Source: Solilutibacter silvestris
GTDB lineage: Bacteria > Pseudomonadota > Gammaproteobacteria > Xanthomonadales > Xanthomonadaceae
Direction of reading: 5' to 3'
Assembly: GCF_002895945.1 (NCBI RefSeq)
Contig: NZ_NPZB01000001.1
Span: 821,501-885,500 of the forward strand
DNA length: 64,000 nt
Each line of letters opens with the position of its first letter. The stretch's first letter is position 1. Position numbers and translations under genes: made by a program. Below the pieces are notes generated by a model that was given only the letters and a program-made list of their open reading frames with translations, searched no databases and was not told the origin of the DNA. Shown one piece after another: positions 50,743-62,799 of the stretch.

Positions 50743-51837
50743 ATGGAAATGAAACGCCTGTTCAAGCCCCGCCGTCTCGCGATCGGTGTCGTGGCCGTTG
50801 GTGCGCTGACGGCAGCCGTTGCCGTTGCCTTGGCGGCACACAAGCCCGGTGACGGGCCGCCGCAGAAGGACATGGTCATCGATGCCGCCGCACGCAACGA
50901 AGCGGTCGAGCACGCGGCATCATTACTGCAAGCGCGCTATGTCTACGCCGACAAGGGAGCGACGATGGCCGCCGAATTGCGCAAGCGGCTGCAGGCTGGT
51001 CGTTACGACAGCATCACCAGTGCCGAGGCCTTCGCAAGCAAGCTCACTGACGAACTCTCGGAGTTGTCGCACGACAAGCACATGGAAGTGCGGTACTTCG
51101 AGGTGGCAGTTCCCGAAACCGGGAATGGCGAGCCGTCCGCGGAGGAACGCCAACAGGAGTTGTTCGAAATGCGCTGGATGAATGGTGGAGTGGATTCCGC
51201 GCGTCGCCTGCCGGGCAACCTGGGTTACATCGAGATCCGTTCGTTCGCCCGTCCGCAGGTGGCGACTTCCCGCATCGCTGCGGCAATGGGGCTGCTCGTC
51301 GAAACCAAGGGACTGATCATTGATCTGCGTCGCTGCCACGGTGGTGATCCGGACACGGTGCTGCAGGCGGCCAGCTATCTCTACGATGTTCCGACCCATC
51401 TCAATGACATCTACGAGCGCTATACCAACACCACGGAGAAACGCTGGACCGGCGATGTGACCGGGCCACGCTACGGCGCTCAGCGCAAGCTTTACCTCCT
51501 CACCGGTTCTGAAACCATCTCCGGCTGCGAGGATTTCGCCTATGCATTGCAGGCGAACCATCGTGCGGTGATTGTCGGCGAGACCACGGCGGGTGCGGCG
51601 AATGGCGGCAGCCCGCAGCGCCTGGGCGCGCATTTCATGATGTTCGTGCCGACCTTCCGCCCGACCAATGCAGTCACCGGCAAGGACTGGGAAGGCGTCG
51701 GTGTCGTGCCGAACCAAGCCGTTTCCGCCAAGAAGGCACTGGAGGTCGCGCAGAAGGATCTGTTGCAGGCGCTGATCCCGATCGAGGCCAATCCGATGGC
51801 CAAGGAGAAACTGCAGGGCGCGCTGGAAGATCTTTGA
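50743..51837 (+). CDS. S41-family exported peptidase (IRBP/CtpA-like)
   Basis: 364 residues from ATG 50743; ATG 50722 and 50749 are alternatives. An N-terminal signal or anchor (LAIGVVAVGALTAAVAVALA) is followed by a helical N-domain (~35-110). The S41 core has LGYIEIRSF, GLIIDLRRCHGGDPDTVLQA, the presumed nucleophile in SETISGCEDFAYAL and VGETTAGAANGG. No PDZ domain is present, as in the retinoid-binding-protein-like subgroup. It sits between the two-component genes and the efflux operon and may be part of the same envelope-stress response. Confidence 0.85.
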   Translation: MEMKRLFKPRRLAIGVVAVGALTAAVAVALAAHKPGDGPPQKDMVIDAAARNEAVEHAASLLQARYVYADKGATMAAELRKRLQAGRYDSITSAEAFASKLTDELSELSHDKHMEVRYFEVAVPETGNGEPSAEERQQELFEMRWMNGGVDSARRLPGNLGYIEIRSFARPQVATSRIAAAMGLLVETKGLIIDLRRCHGGDPDTVLQAASYLYDVPTHLNDIYERYTNTTEKRWTGDVTGPRYGAQRKLYLLTGSETISGCEDFAYALQANHRAVIVGETTAGAANGGSPQRLGAHFMMFVPTFRPTNAVTGKDWEGVGVVPNQAVSAKKALEVAQKDLLQALIPIEANPMAKEKLQGALEDL

Positions 51838-51856
51838 TCAGGCGTTCCGGGACATG

Positions 51857-51884
51857 AAAACCCCGGAGAAACGTGGGGTTTTTG
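51857..51884 (+). terminator. intrinsic terminator after the S41 peptidase gene
   Basis: AAAACCCC-N10-GGGGTTTT followed by TGTTT. An 8-bp stem, 19 bases after the stop codon, separates this gene from the efflux operon. Confidence 0.85.
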
Positions 51885-51982
51885 TTTCCCAGTCCGGAGG
51901 GCCATGCCTTAAGTCATGGTCAACCCGACGCATTCATGCGCGTTGATTTAGGATCGTTCCAATTCCGTGCGGAATCCTGTGC

Positions 51983-53362
51983 ATGTCAGACCCCCAGCGT
52001 TCTTCGGTTCCGCCCGCCGCGAATGGCCCACGCCTTCCGCAAAAGTCCGCGCATTCGCGCCGCAATGCCGTTCTGGTCGTGGTGGTGCTGGCGCTGGTCG
52101 GGCTGGCAGCGTGGTGGTTCTTCGGCCGCAACAGCGGTAGTGCGCAAGGCCAGGGACAACAACGTTCAGCCGGCGGTCGGGGTGGGCAACGCGGTGCCGG
52201 TGCCAGTGCAGCCGGCGGTGGCAGCAGCAGCGGACGCGGGCGTCCATCGGCCACGGTCGGGACTGCCACGGCCGAGAAGGCGAATGTGCCATTGACCATC
52301 ACCGCGATCGGCACGGTGCAGCCGACGGTGACGGCGACGGTGCGCAGCCAGGTCAGTGGCGTGCTCAAGGCGATCTACTTCAAGGAAGGCCAGCTGGTCA
52401 GCAAGGGCCAGGCACTGGCACAGGTCGATCCCGGTCCGGCGACGCAATCGGTTGCGCAGGCCCAGGGCACGATCGCGCGCGATGCCGCGCAGTTGGCTGT
52501 TGCCCGCCAGGATCTGAAGCGCTACCAGACTTTGCTGGCGCAGGACTCGATCGCGAAGCAACAGGTCGATACGCAGGCGGCGTTGGTGAAGCAACTGGAA
52601 GGCACGGTGGCGGCCGACAAGGCAGCCGCGGGCTCGGCGCAGATCACCCTCGGTTACACCACGTTGCGCGCGCCGGTGAGTGGACGCATCGGTTTGCGCC
52701 AAGCCGATATCGGCAATTACGTATCGCCGGGCGACGCCAACGGCGTCGCCATCATCACCACCGAATCGCCGATGGATGTCGAATTCGCGTTGCCGCAGTC
52801 GCAGATCGCGCAAGTGCGCGAGGCCAGTCGCAGCAGCACGCTGCCGGCGGTCGCGCTCGACCAGACGGGCAAGAAGACGCTGGCGCAGGGCAGCTTCCTC
52901 ACGCTCAACAACGTGATCGACACCGCCACCGGCACGCTCAAGGCCAAGGCGCGGTTCGACAACCAGGACGGTGTGCTGTTCCCGAGCGAGTTCGTCAATG
53001 TCCAGTTGCAGGTCGGCACCGCAGATCAGGCGATCGTGGTACCGGTCAGTTCGGTGCGTTACGGCCCGAATGGCAGCTTCGTGTTCACCCTGCAAGCGGA
53101 CCAGACGGCGAAACTGGTGAACGTGACCACCGGTGCGACGGTCGGCGACAAGATCGTCATCGCCAAGGGATTGAACGGCGGCGAAACGGTGATCACCGAA
53201 GGCGCCGATCGCATCGATGACGGATCGAAAGTGACGCTGGCCGATACCCATGCCAATGCGCAAGCCGGCGCTGCGACACCAGGCACGCATGGCAGCGGCC
53301 AGCATCGCCGCGGTGGCGGTGCGCAAGGGACTCCGCAGGGCCAGGCGACACCATCGCCGTGA
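51983..53362 (+). CDS. mdtA: RND efflux periplasmic adaptor (MdtA-like)
   Basis: 459 residues. One N-terminal membrane helix ([20 protein letters not shown]), then a Gly/Ser/Gln-rich linker (~50-85). The adaptor follows: [20 protein letters not shown], a helical hairpin ([20 protein letters not shown]), [20 protein letters not shown] and [17 protein letters not shown]. It joins the RND pumps to the outer-membrane channel. It heads a four-gene operon with four-base overlaps; the C-terminal tail is His/Gly-rich. Confidence 0.94.
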   Translation: MSDPQRSSVPPAANGPRLPQKSAHSRRNAVLVVVVLALVGLAAWWFFGRNSGSAQGQGQQRSAGGRGGQRGAGASAAGGGSSSGRGRPSATVGTATAEKANVPLTITAIGTVQPTVTATVRSQVSGVLKAIYFKEGQLVSKGQALAQVDPGPATQSVAQAQGTIARDAAQLAVARQDLKRYQTLLAQDSIAKQQVDTQAALVKQLEGTVAADKAAAGSAQITLGYTTLRAPVSGRIGLRQADIGNYVSPGDANGVAIITTESPMDVEFALPQSQIAQVREASRSSTLPAVALDQTGKKTLAQGSFLTLNNVIDTATGTLKAKARFDNQDGVLFPSEFVNVQLQVGTADQAIVVPVSSVRYGPNGSFVFTLQADQTAKLVNVTTGATVGDKIVIAKGLNGGETVITEGADRIDDGSKVTLADTHANAQAGAATPGTHGSGQHRRGGGAQGTPQGQATPSP

Positions 53363-56300
53363 GCGAGTTCGACACACCGCCACCCGGCGACGACGCGTCG
53401 CAGGCGCACGCGACCAATCCATCGCGACCGTTCATCGAGCGGCCGGTGGCGACGTCGTTGTTCATGCTGGCGATTTTCCTCGCCGGCATCATCGCCTTGC
53501 GCATGTTGCCGCTGTCGGCGTTGCCGGAAGTCGATTACCCCACCATCCAGGTCAGCACGCTGTATCCCGGCGCCAGTCCCGACGTGATGGCGATGACGGT
53601 GACCGCGCCGCTGGAACGCCAGTTCGGGCAGATGACCGGTTTGACGCGGATGTCGTCGGTGTCGTCGGGCGGCGCCAGCATCATCACCCTGCAGTTCAAT
53701 CTCAACCTGCCGCTGGATGTCGCCGAGCAGGAAGTGCAGGCGTCGATGAACGCTGCGGCGACGATGTTGCCGAGCGATCTTCCGGCGCCGCCGGTGTACG
53801 CGAAAGTGAATCCCGCCGACGCCCCGATCATGACGATCGCGGTGACGTCGAAGACGCGCACTTTGTCCGACGTGCAGAATCTCGTCTCGCAACGCGTCGC
53901 CAACAAGCTGGCGCAGGTCTCGGGCGTCGGCCTGGTGTCGATGTCGGCTGGCCAGCGACCGGCGGTGCGCATCCAGGCCAACGTGCCGGCGTTGGCCGCG
54001 CAGGGCATGACGCTGGAGAGCATCCGCACCGCGATTTCCTCGGCGAATGCCAATGGCGCCAAGGGCAGCTTCGATGGTCCGACGCGCAGCTGGTCGATCG
54101 ATGCCAATGACCAGCTGTCATCGGTCGACGAATACAAGGCACTGATCGTCGGTTACAACGGTGGCGCCGCGGTGCGCTTGTCGGACGTGGCGACCGTGGT
54201 CGATGCCTCGGAGAACAGTCGCATCGGCGCCTGGATGAATCGCCAGCCCGGCATCATCGTCGACATCCAGCGCCAGCCCGGCGCCAACGTGATCGCCACC
54301 GTCGATGCGATCCAGAAGGCGTTGCCCGATCTCGAACAGACCTTGCCCGAAGATGTCCACGTCACTGTGCTGGCCGATCGCACCACCGGCATTCGCGCGT
54401 CGGTCTCCGACGTCGAATTCGAACTGGTGCTCGCCGTCGTGCTGGTGGTGATCGCGATCTTCCTGTTCCTCGGTTCGCCACAGGCGACATTGATCGCGGC
54501 GATTTCGGTGCCGTTGTCGCTGGTCGGCAGTTTCGCCGCCATGTACATGCTCGGCTTCAGCCTCAACAACCTCACCTTGATGGCACTGACCATTGCCAGC
54601 GGTTTCGTCGTCGACGATGCCATCGTGGTGATCGAGAACATCTCGCGCCACGTCGAGCATGGCGAATCGCCGATGGCCGCTGCCCTCAAGGGTTCGCGCG
54701 AGATTGGCTTCACCATCATCTCGCTGACCATCAGCCTGGTCGCGGTGCTGATCCCGCTGCTGTTCATGGGCGATGTGGTCGGCCGCCTGTTCCGCGAATT
54801 CGCGATTTCATTGGCGGTGACCATCCTGATTTCCGCGGTGGTGTCGTTGACGCTGGTGCCGATGCTGGCCGCTCGCTGGTTGAAGCCCGGCAACCACGAG
54901 GAACAGGCGCCGAAGTTCGTTCGCGCGTCCTTGCGCCTGATCGATCGCGTCGGCGCCTGGTATGCGCGCACGCTGGATGGCGTGATCGCGCGCAGTCGCG
55001 TGATGCTGATGTTGTTCGGCGCAACACTGGTGCTCACCGGCCTGCTGTTCTGGTTGATTCCCAAGGGCCTGTTCCCCGAGCAGGACACCAACCAGTTGCA
55101 GGCGACGGTGGTGGCCGGCCAGGGCGTGTCGTTCGCGCGCATGGCGGAATTGCAGCAACAGGTCGCCAACCTGGTGTTGAAGGATGGCGACGTCGAATCG
55201 CTGAGTTCCAACATCGGCGTCGATGGCCAGAACATCACCCTTAACCAGGGACGGATGCTGATCAACCTGAAGCCGAAGAGCACGCGCAGCGACCATCAGG
55301 ACGAAATGATGGCGCGCTTGCTGGATGAAGTGCACCGGCAGATTCCCGGCGTGATGCTGTACCTGCGGCCAGTGCAGGATCTCACCATCGATGCCGAGAA
55401 CGGCCCGACGCAATATCGCTTCGCGCTGCAGGGTGCGACGCAGGCGGAAGTGAACAAGGCGAGTCTCGATCTTGCACAGGCGTTGCAATCGGTGCCGGAA
55501 TTGCGCAACCCGGTCAGCGACGTACAGACGGATGGCAATGCGGTTACGGTCAGTGTCGATCGCGATGCCGCGGCGCGCGTCGGCGTGACGGCGGCGGCGG
55601 TCGATGCCGCCCTCTATGACGCCTTCGGGCAACGCATCATCTCGACCATCTTCACGCCGTCGACGCAGTACCGGGTGATCCTCGAGGCGATGCCGGGCAT
55701 GCTGGTCGGGCCCGAGGCATTGCAGAAGGTCTACGTGGCCGGCAGCGGTGGCACCAGCGTCCCGTTGTCGTCGATCGCGACGATCGCCACCGGCAATGCG
55801 TCGCTGGCGGTGATGCGCGCGCAGCAGTTCCCGGCTTCGATCATCGGTTTCGATCTCGCGCCGGGCACGTCGTTGGGCAACGCGGTCGATGCGATCACCG
55901 CGACCGAAGCGAAGATCGGCATGCCCGCTGGCATCAGCACGCAGTTCCTCGGCGCGTCGAATGCGTTCCGCGCATCGCTGGCCAACGAAGGCTGGCTGAT
56001 CCTCGCCGCTATCGTCTGCGTCTACATCGTGCTCGGCGTGCTCTACGAGAGCTACATCCATCCGATCACGATTCTCTCGACATTGCCATCGGCCGGCCTC
56101 GGCGCCTTGCTGGCGTTGTTGCTCACCGGCAATGACCTCGGCGTGATCGGAATCATCGGTATCGTCTTGCTGATCGGCATCGTCAAGAAGAACGCGATCA
56201 TGATGATCGACTTCGCCATTGCCGCGCAGCGCGACGAGGGCAAGTCGCCGCTCGATGCCATTCGCGAAGCCGCGGCGTTGCGCTTTCGCCCGATCATGAT

Positions 56301-56523
56301 GACGACCTTCGCGGCCTTGTTCGCGGCGTTGCCGTTGATTTTCGGTGGCGGCATGGGATCGGAACTGCGGCGTCCTCTCGGTATCGCCGTCGCCGGCGGT
56401 TTGATCATGAGCCAGGCCTTGACGCTGTTCACCACGCCGGTGATCTATCTCGCCTTCGAAGCATTGGCGAAGCGTCGTCGTGATCGAATCGCGGCGCGGG
56501 CCGCGCGCGAGGCGGCGACATGA
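53359..56523 (+). CDS. mdtB: RND efflux pump subunit (MdtB-like)
   Basis: 1054 residues, full length for the family, starting at GTG 53359 inside the mdtA stop. It has twelve membrane helices with two large periplasmic loops. Seen are [20 protein letters not shown] at the first helix, [19 protein letters not shown] (proton-relay helix 4 with the Asp pair) and [20 protein letters not shown] in the second half. It uses the proton gradient for drug export and, by analogy with MdtBC, forms a heterotrimer with the next gene product. Confidence 0.95.
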   Translation: MSEFDTPPPGDDASQAHATNPSRPFIERPVATSLFMLAIFLAGIIALRMLPLSALPEVDYPTIQVSTLYPGASPDVMAMTVTAPLERQFGQMTGLTRMSSVSSGGASIITLQFNLNLPLDVAEQEVQASMNAAATMLPSDLPAPPVYAKVNPADAPIMTIAVTSKTRTLSDVQNLVSQRVANKLAQVSGVGLVSMSAGQRPAVRIQANVPALAAQGMTLESIRTAISSANANGAKGSFDGPTRSWSIDANDQLSSVDEYKALIVGYNGGAAVRLSDVATVVDASENSRIGAWMNRQPGIIVDIQRQPGANVIATVDAIQKALPDLEQTLPEDVHVTVLADRTTGIRASVSDVEFELVLAVVLVVIAIFLFLGSPQATLIAAISVPLSLVGSFAAMYMLGFSLNNLTLMALTIASGFVVDDAIVVIENISRHVEHGESPMAAALKGSREIGFTIISLTISLVAVLIPLLFMGDVVGRLFREFAISLAVTILISAVVSLTLVPMLAARWLKPGNHEEQAPKFVRASLRLIDRVGAWYARTLDGVIARSRVMLMLFGATLVLTGLLFWLIPKGLFPEQDTNQLQATVVAGQGVSFARMAELQQQVANLVLKDGDVESLSSNIGVDGQNITLNQGRMLINLKPKSTRSDHQDEMMARLLDEVHRQIPGVMLYLRPVQDLTIDAENGPTQYRFALQGATQAEVNKASLDLAQALQSVPELRNPVSDVQTDGNAVTVSVDRDAAARVGVTAAAVDAALYDAFGQRIISTIFTPSTQYRVILEAMPGMLVGPEALQKVYVAGSGGTSVPLSSIATIATGNASLAVMRAQQFPASIIGFDLAPGTSLGNAVDAITATEAKIGMPAGISTQFLGASNAFRASLANEGWLILAAIVCVYIVLGVLYESYIHPITILSTLPSAGLGALLALLLTGNDLGVIGIIGIVLLIGIVKKNAIMMIDFAIAAQRDEGKSPLDAIREAAALRFRPIMMTTFAALFAALPLIFGGGMGSELRRPLGIAVAGGLIMSQALTLFTTPVIYLAFEALAKRRRDRIAARAAREAAT

Positions 56524-59500
56524 ACCTGTCGGCGCCGTTCATCCGGCGTCCGATCGGCACCTTGCTGCTGACGATCGGCGTCGCGCTGTCCGGAGTCGCC
56601 GCGTACTTCGTATTGCCGGTGGCGCCGCTGCCGCAGATCGACTATCCGACCATCAGCGTCTCCGCCAACATGCCGGGCGCGAGTCCGACCACGATGGCGA
56701 GCAGCGTGGCCGCGCCGCTGGAACGGCGCCTGCAGACGATCGCCGGCGTCACCCAGATGACCTCGTCATCGGGCATCGGTTCGACGCGCATCACTTTGCA
56801 GTTCGACCTCAGCCGCAATGTCGATGGCGCGGCGCGCGACGTGCAGGCCGCGATCAACGCCGCGCGCACCGACCTGCCGGCCGCGTTGAAATCCAATCCG
56901 ACCTACAACAAGGTCAATCCGGCCGATGCGCCGATCCTGATCCTGGCGCTGACCTCGGACACGCGCGCGCCCGATGCGATTTACGATTCGGTGTCGACGG
57001 TGGTGCAGCAGGCGCTGTCGCAGGTGCCGGGCGTGGGCCAGGTGGAGCTCGGTGGTGGCGCGCTGCCCGGCGTGCGCATCGACCTCGATCCGAAGAAGCT
57101 CGCCGACGCCGGCATCAATCTCGACGCGGTGCGCAACGCGGTGACCGCGACCAATGCCAATCGACCGAAAGGCGCGATCGAGGACACCGGCAACGCGTAC
57201 CAGCTTTACACCAGCGCGCCAAGTCGTTCCGCGGCGGAGTTCGCCAAGGTCGTGGTGGTGTCGCGCAACGGCACCAACGTCCATCTCGGCGACGTCGCCC
57301 ACATCTACGACGGACCGGAGAACCAGCGCACGCTCGGCCTGTTCAACGGCAAGCGCGCGGTGATGGTGATCCTCAGTCGCCAGCCCGGCGCCAACATCAT
57401 CGCCACCGTCGATGCGATCAAGAAAGCGTTGCCCTCGTTGCGCACGCGCATTCCCGCCGACATCAAGATCGACGTCGCCTCCGATCGCACCACCACCATC
57501 CGCGCGTCGCTGCGCGACGTCGAGCTGACGCTGCTGATCGCCACCATTCTCGTCGTGCTGGTGGTGAGCGCGTTCCTGCAATCATGGCGGGCCACGGTGG
57601 TGCCGGCAGTCGCCGTGGTGGTGTCGATCCTCGGCACGCTCGGGGTGATGTACCTGCTCGACTTCTCGCTCGACAACCTGTCGTTGATGGCATTGACGAT
57701 CGCCACCGGCTTCGTCGTCGACGATGCCATCGTGGTGCTGGAGAACATCAATCGCCACATCGAACAGGGCATGGGCCGGATGCAGGCGGCGTTGCAGGGT
57801 GCGCGCGAGGTCGGCTTCACGGTGATGGCGATTAGCATCAGCCTGGTCGCAGTGTTCATCCCCTTGCTGTTCATGGGCGGCCTGATCGGGCGCCTGTTCC
57901 GCGAGTTCGCGGTGACGATGACGGTCGCGGTGCTGATCTCGATGATGTTGTCGCTGACCACCACGCCGATGATCGCGGCGACCCTGCTGCGCGAGCGGCC
58001 AGCGAACGCGCCGGCGCGAACATCGCTGGGCGGGCGTCTCGCGGGACTGGCGGAACGCGCGGTCGCGGGGATGCGCGCGCGCTACGAGCGCAGCCTCGAC
58101 TGGGCGCTGGGCAATCGCGGTGCGGTACTGCTGCTGTTGCTCGGCGCGGCGTTGCTCAATGTCTACCTGATGATGATCGTGCCCAAGGGCTTCTTCCCCG
58201 AACAGGACACCGGGTCGCTCCAGGGCGGCCTGCGCATGGACCAGTCGGTGTCCTTCGTGCAGAGCGGCGAGAAGTTGAAGCAGTTGGTCGAGATCCTGCG
58301 CAAGGACCCGGCGATCGAGAACGTGATCGCCTTCACCGGCGGTTCGCGCGCTGGCGGCGGCTTCCTCTTCGCGACCGAAAAACCGCGCGGCCAGCGTCCG
58401 CCGACCCAGGAAGTGATCCAGCGCCTGCGCCCGCAACTCGCGCGCATCACCGGTGCGACGTTGTTCCTCAACCCGGTGCAGGACATGCGCATCGGCGGGC
58501 GCAGCGCCAATTCCACCTATCAGTACACGTTGAAGGCCGATGATCCCGACGTGCTGGCCAAGGCCGCCGACACCTTGACCGCGGCACTCAAGCGCGATCC
58601 GGTGTTGACGGACGTCGATGTCGATCGCAACAACAGCGCGGTCGCGGCCTACCTCGACATCGACCATGCCGCCGCGTCACGGCTTGGCATCGGCAACAAC
58701 ACCATCGACTCGATCCTTTATGACGCTTTCGGGCAGCGCCAGGTGGCGACGCTCTACAGCGACGTCAACCAATATCACGTGGTGATGGGCGTGGCGCAGG
58801 ATGCGCAGACGTCGCCGCAAGCGTTCAACCTGATTTGGCTGCCGACAAGTTCCGGCACCACCACTTCGACCACGTCCACGTCCACGTCTACGTCCACGAC
58901 GGCGACGGCCTCGACAGCGAGCGCGGGCAACATCGGCATCGCCACGCCGGGCATGTCGCCACTGACAGCCATCGCGACCTGGCATGTGCAATCGGCCGCA
59001 GCCGAAGTGAACCACCAGGATGGCGCGCCGGCGGCGACGATCAGTTTCAACCTGCCGACCGGGGTAACGCTGGGGCAGGCCAGCAACGAAATCCGCAAGG
59101 TGCAGGCCAGCCTCAATCTGCCGCTGGGCGTGCGCGGGGAATTCGCCGGCTCCGCGCAGGTGTTCCAGCAGACCACCAACACCATTCCGATGCTGGTGCT
59201 TGCCGCCATCGTCACCATCTATCTCGTGCTCGGCATCCTCTACGAAAACCTGATCCATCCGTTGACGGTGTTGTCGACCTTGCCCGCCGCCGGCGTCGGT
59301 GCCGCAGCTGCACTGGTGTTGACGAAGACGCAGTTCGACTTGATCGGATTGATCGGCGTGATCCTGCTGATCGGCATTGTCAAGAAAAACGCGATCATGA
59401 TGATCGACTTCGCGATCGAAGCCGAACGCCGCGGACTGGAGCCGTTGGCGGCGATCCGCGAAGCCGCGTTGCTGCGCTTCCGCCCGATCCTGATGACCAC

Positions 59501-59732
59501 GCTCGCCGCCGGACTGGGCGCGTTGCCGCTGGCGATCGGTTTTGGCGATGGTTCGGAACTGCGACGCCCGCTTGGCATCACGATCATTGGTGGTTTGATC
59601 GCCAGCCAGTTCCTGACGCTGCTGACCACGCCCGTGGTGTATCTCGCGCTCAACCGTTTCCAACGCGCGCGCAAATCGCGCAAGCCCGATGCGTCTTCGT
59701 CCTCCACGCCAACCGAACCGGTGCCGGCATGA
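56520..59732 (+). CDS. mdtC: RND efflux pump subunit (MdtC-like) with a Ser/Thr insertion
   Basis: 1070 residues, ATGA-coupled to mdtB. Same fold: [59 protein letters not shown]. An unusual low-complexity tract ([20 protein letters not shown], about residues 777-800) interrupts the second periplasmic loop, probably in the channel-docking region. It is encoded by imperfect 6-bp repeats at 58871-58896, so copy-number change would keep the frame. Paired with the MdtB-like subunit. Confidence 0.95.
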   Translation: MNLSAPFIRRPIGTLLLTIGVALSGVAAYFVLPVAPLPQIDYPTISVSANMPGASPTTMASSVAAPLERRLQTIAGVTQMTSSSGIGSTRITLQFDLSRNVDGAARDVQAAINAARTDLPAALKSNPTYNKVNPADAPILILALTSDTRAPDAIYDSVSTVVQQALSQVPGVGQVELGGGALPGVRIDLDPKKLADAGINLDAVRNAVTATNANRPKGAIEDTGNAYQLYTSAPSRSAAEFAKVVVVSRNGTNVHLGDVAHIYDGPENQRTLGLFNGKRAVMVILSRQPGANIIATVDAIKKALPSLRTRIPADIKIDVASDRTTTIRASLRDVELTLLIATILVVLVVSAFLQSWRATVVPAVAVVVSILGTLGVMYLLDFSLDNLSLMALTIATGFVVDDAIVVLENINRHIEQGMGRMQAALQGAREVGFTVMAISISLVAVFIPLLFMGGLIGRLFREFAVTMTVAVLISMMLSLTTTPMIAATLLRERPANAPARTSLGGRLAGLAERAVAGMRARYERSLDWALGNRGAVLLLLLGAALLNVYLMMIVPKGFFPEQDTGSLQGGLRMDQSVSFVQSGEKLKQLVEILRKDPAIENVIAFTGGSRAGGGFLFATEKPRGQRPPTQEVIQRLRPQLARITGATLFLNPVQDMRIGGRSANSTYQYTLKADDPDVLAKAADTLTAALKRDPVLTDVDVDRNNSAVAAYLDIDHAAASRLGIGNNTIDSILYDAFGQRQVATLYSDVNQYHVVMGVAQDAQTSPQAFNLIWLPTSSGTTTSTTSTSTSTSTTATASTASAGNIGIATPGMSPLTAIATWHVQSAAAEVNHQDGAPAATISFNLPTGVTLGQASNEIRKVQASLNLPLGVRGEFAGSAQVFQQTTNTIPMLVLAAIVTIYLVLGILYENLIHPLTVLSTLPAAGVGAAAALVLTKTQFDLIGLIGVILLIGIVKKNAIMMIDFAIEAERRGLEPLAAIREAALLRFRPILMTTLAAGLGALPLAIGFGDGSELRRPLGITIIGGLIASQFLTLLTTPVVYLALNRFQRARKSRKPDASSSSTPTEPVPA
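58871..58896 (+). repeat. CACGTC-type hexanucleotide repeat inside mdtC
   Basis: About four units of CACGTC (one imperfect, TACGTC) encode the Thr-Ser alternation. The unit length of six keeps the reading frame, so slippage would lengthen or shorten the loop rather than inactivate the gene. Confidence 0.7.
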
Positions 59733-61150
59733 TGTCCTTCCGTTCCCTACGTCCCGCATTCGCGACCGCATTGCTGTGCGCCGCCACCGGCTGCAGCCTG
59801 GTGCCTGCCTACCAGCGTCCCGCCGTGCATATCCCCGCCGAATTCAAGGAAGCGCCCGCTGGTTGGCATGCCGTCGCGCCTGCCGACGGGCAGCCGCGCG
59901 GCGAGTGGTGGCGAGCGTTCAATGATCCGCTGCTGGATGGATTGGAAGCTGATGCCACCGCGCACAACCAGACGGTGGCGGCGGCCGTCGCCGCCTACGA
60001 TGGCGAACGCGCGTTGTTGCGCGAATCGCGTGCCAACCTGTGGCCGGACATTTCCGCCAGCGTCGGCGTGAGTCGCAGCGGTGGCAGCGGCAATGCCGGC
60101 ACGACGACCAGTGCGGGGAAACGCGCCAATGCCAGCATCAGCGCAGCGTGGACGCCAGACCTGTTCGGCGGTTTGCGCGCGGCGGTGGCGCAGAACAATG
60201 CGTCGATGCTGGCCTCGCGCGCCAGTCTCGGCAATGCGCTACTGACCATCCATGCCCAGCTCGCCAGTGATTACCTGCAATTGCGCGGCACCGATGCGCA
60301 GCTCATGGCCTACCAGCGCACGATCACCGGTTACCAGCGCACGCTGACCATCACCCGGAACCGCTACAAGGTCGGTGTCGCCGCGCACATGGACGTGTTG
60401 CAGGCGGAAACCACGCTGCGCAATGCACAATCGCAGGTCACCGACATGCAACGCCAGCGGGCAACGCTGGAACATGCCATCGCGGTGTTGAGCGGACGTG
60501 CGCCTGCGGATCTCACCCTCGTCGCGCAGCAATGGAACAATCGCGTGCCCGCAGTGCCGTCCGCGTTGCCATCCGATCTGCTGCAACGGCGCCCCGATGT
60601 CGCCGCGGCGGAACGTTCGGTGATGGCCGCCAACGCGGCGATCGGCGTGCAGCGTGCGGCGTTGTTCCCGTCGCTCAGCGTGTCGGCGAGCTCCGGGCGC
60701 AGCGGACAGGTCCTTGGCGATCTCGCCAGCGGCGGCAGCGCGTTGTGGTCGTTGGGCCTGACCGGCGCGATGACGCTGCTCGATTGGGGCGCGCGTTCGG
60801 CGCGGGTCGACCAGGCGCGGGCATCCTACGAACAGGGCGCCGCCAATTATCGACAGACGGTGTTGTCGGCATTGCAGCAGACCGAGGACGCGCTGGTCGA
60901 TCTGCGCAGCTATGCCGATGAGGCGGACAACCTCAAGGCATCGTCGCAGGCCGCCGACAAGGTCGAACAGATGACCTTGAACCAGTATCTCGCCGGCACG
61001 GCCGATTACACCGCCGTCGTCACCGCGCAGAACACCGCGCTGGCGGCGCGACGCTCGGCGATCGCTGCGGTGGTACAGCAACAACAGGCTGCAGTGGCGC
61101 TGACGCAGGCGATCGGCGGCGGCTGGGACGACAGCGTTCCGACACGCTAA
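59729..61150 (+). CDS. outer-membrane efflux channel, NodT/OprM-type lipoprotein
   Basis: 473 residues from ATG 59729, overlapping the mdtC stop by four bases. A lipobox (LLCAATGCSLVPAY, Cys about residue 22) marks it as an outer-membrane lipoprotein of the NodT family. Two TolC-type repeats contain YLQLRGTDAQLMAYQRT, ITRNRYKVGVAAHMDVLQAE, LLQRRPDVAAAERSVMAANA and TLNQYLAGTADYTAVVTAQN. It completes a tripartite pump with the three preceding genes. Confidence 0.95.
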   Translation: MMSFRSLRPAFATALLCAATGCSLVPAYQRPAVHIPAEFKEAPAGWHAVAPADGQPRGEWWRAFNDPLLDGLEADATAHNQTVAAAVAAYDGERALLRESRANLWPDISASVGVSRSGGSGNAGTTTSAGKRANASISAAWTPDLFGGLRAAVAQNNASMLASRASLGNALLTIHAQLASDYLQLRGTDAQLMAYQRTITGYQRTLTITRNRYKVGVAAHMDVLQAETTLRNAQSQVTDMQRQRATLEHAIAVLSGRAPADLTLVAQQWNNRVPAVPSALPSDLLQRRPDVAAAERSVMAANAAIGVQRAALFPSLSVSASSGRSGQVLGDLASGGSALWSLGLTGAMTLLDWGARSARVDQARASYEQGAANYRQTVLSALQQTEDALVDLRSYADEADNLKASSQAADKVEQMTLNQYLAGTADYTAVVTAQNTALAARRSAIAAVVQQQQAAVALTQAIGGGWDDSVPTR

Positions 61151-61183
61151 GCTCGCCGTTTCCATGCGAAGCGGGCAACGCGA

Positions 61184-62797
61184 ATGGCGGATGCGATCGA
61201 TGCGCTGATTCTTGGCGGCGGCCACAACGGCCTGGTGTGCGCGGCCTATCTCGCTGGCGCCGGCCTGAAGGTGCGCGTGCTGGAACGCCGCCACATCGTC
61301 GGTGGTGCCGCGGTGACCGAGGAGTTCCATCCCGGCTTCCGCAACTCCGTCGCCAGCTATACCGTCAGCCTGCTCAACCCCAAGGTGATTGCCGACCTGC
61401 GCCTGCGCGAACATGGCCTGCGCATCGTCGAACGTGCGTATTCCAACTTCCTGCCGCTGCCGGACGGTCGCGCCTTCCGTCTCGGCGACGGTTCGAGCGC
61501 GGACGAAATCGCCAAATGGTCAACGCGTGATGCCGAACGCTGGCCCGGTTATCTCGCGATGATCGATCGCGTGGTCGCGGTGTTGAAGCAGCTGATCCAT
61601 TTGACGCCGCCCAACATCAGCGATCGCATCGCCTTCGCCGACTGGCTGCGGTCGTACACGGTGGCGAAACAGCTCGCTCCGCTCGACCTGCGCGGTCGCC
61701 GTGACCTGCTCGATCTCTTCACAAAATCCGCCGGCGAAGTGCTCGATCACTGGTTCGAATCCGATCCGATCAAGGCCGTGCTCGGCTGGGATTCGGTGGT
61801 CGGCAATTTCGCCAGTCCGTACACGCCGGGGAGTGCCTATGTGCTGCTGCACCATCTGTTCGGTGAAGTGAACGGCAAGCCCGGCGCCTGGGGCCACGCC
61901 ATCGGCGGCATGGGTGCAATCACCCAGGCGATGCGCAAGGAATGCGAAGCGCGCGGCGTCGAGATCATCACCGACAGCGCGGTCGAACATGTGCTGGTGG
62001 AGAACGGTCGCGCGGTTGGTGCGGTCACGGCAGATGGGCGCGAACATCGCGCGCGCATCGTCGCGTCGAATCTCAATCCGAAACTGCTCTATCGCGACAT
62101 CGTGCCGCAGCAACACCTCGACGACGACCTGCGCAGTCGCGTGCAGACGTATCGCTGCGGTTCCGGCACCTTCCGCATGAACGTCGCGTTGTCGGAGCTG
62201 CCGGATTTCACCGCTGCGCCGGGCACCAACCTGCAACCGCACCACCAGAGCGGCATCCTGATCGGGCCATCGCTGCAGTATTTCGAACAAGCCTATTTCG
62301 ATGCGAAATCGAAGGAATACAACGCTGGCTGGGCGCGTGCACCGATCGTCGAAGTGGTGATCTCATCCACACTCGATGACACCCTCGCGCCACAGGGACA
62401 GCACGTAGCCAGCCTGTTTTGCCAGCAGGTCAACCCGGAAGTCGATGGCGGTTGGGATGCACATCGCGACACCGTGGCGAAGCTGATGATCGCTACCGTC
62501 AACGCCTACGCGCCGAATTTCCGCAGCAGCGTGCTCGGTTACGAAGCACTGCCGCCGCTCGACCTCGAACGCCGTTTCGGCCTGATCGGTGGCGACATCT
62601 TCCACGGCGCCCTCGGCCCCGACCAGATGTTCACCACGCGACCGTTCCTTGGCCAGGCCAACTATCGCGGCGCGCTGAAGGGCCTCTACCTGTGCGGATC
62701 GGGCAGCCATCCCGGCGGCGGCGTCACCGGCTTGCCGGGTCGCAACGCCGCGCGCGAAATCCTTCGCGACCTTGGCAAGCGTCCGCGACCAACTTGA
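61184..62797 (+). CDS. phytoene-dehydrogenase/PYROXD2-like FAD oxidoreductase
   Basis: 537 residues. N-terminal dinucleotide motif (ALILGGGHNGLVCAAYLAGA) with VLERRHIVGGAAVTEE; C-terminal FAD-contact motif (LYLCGSGSHPGGGVTGLPGR). The middle (TPGSAYVLLHHLFGEVNGKP, GAWGHAIGGMGAITQAMRKE) matches PYROXD2-like proteins rather than true carotenoid desaturases. No carotenoid genes lie nearby. Substrate unknown. It starts 33 bases after the channel gene and may be its own transcription unit. Confidence 0.9.
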   Translation: MADAIDALILGGGHNGLVCAAYLAGAGLKVRVLERRHIVGGAAVTEEFHPGFRNSVASYTVSLLNPKVIADLRLREHGLRIVERAYSNFLPLPDGRAFRLGDGSSADEIAKWSTRDAERWPGYLAMIDRVVAVLKQLIHLTPPNISDRIAFADWLRSYTVAKQLAPLDLRGRRDLLDLFTKSAGEVLDHWFESDPIKAVLGWDSVVGNFASPYTPGSAYVLLHHLFGEVNGKPGAWGHAIGGMGAITQAMRKECEARGVEIITDSAVEHVLVENGRAVGAVTADGREHRARIVASNLNPKLLYRDIVPQQHLDDDLRSRVQTYRCGSGTFRMNVALSELPDFTAAPGTNLQPHHQSGILIGPSLQYFEQAYFDAKSKEYNAGWARAPIVEVVISSTLDDTLAPQGQHVASLFCQQVNPEVDGGWDAHRDTVAKLMIATVNAYAPNFRSSVLGYEALPPLDLERRFGLIGGDIFHGALGPDQMFTTRPFLGQANYRGALKGLYLCGSGSHPGGGVTGLPGRNAAREILRDLGKRPRPT

Positions 62798-62799
62798 CC

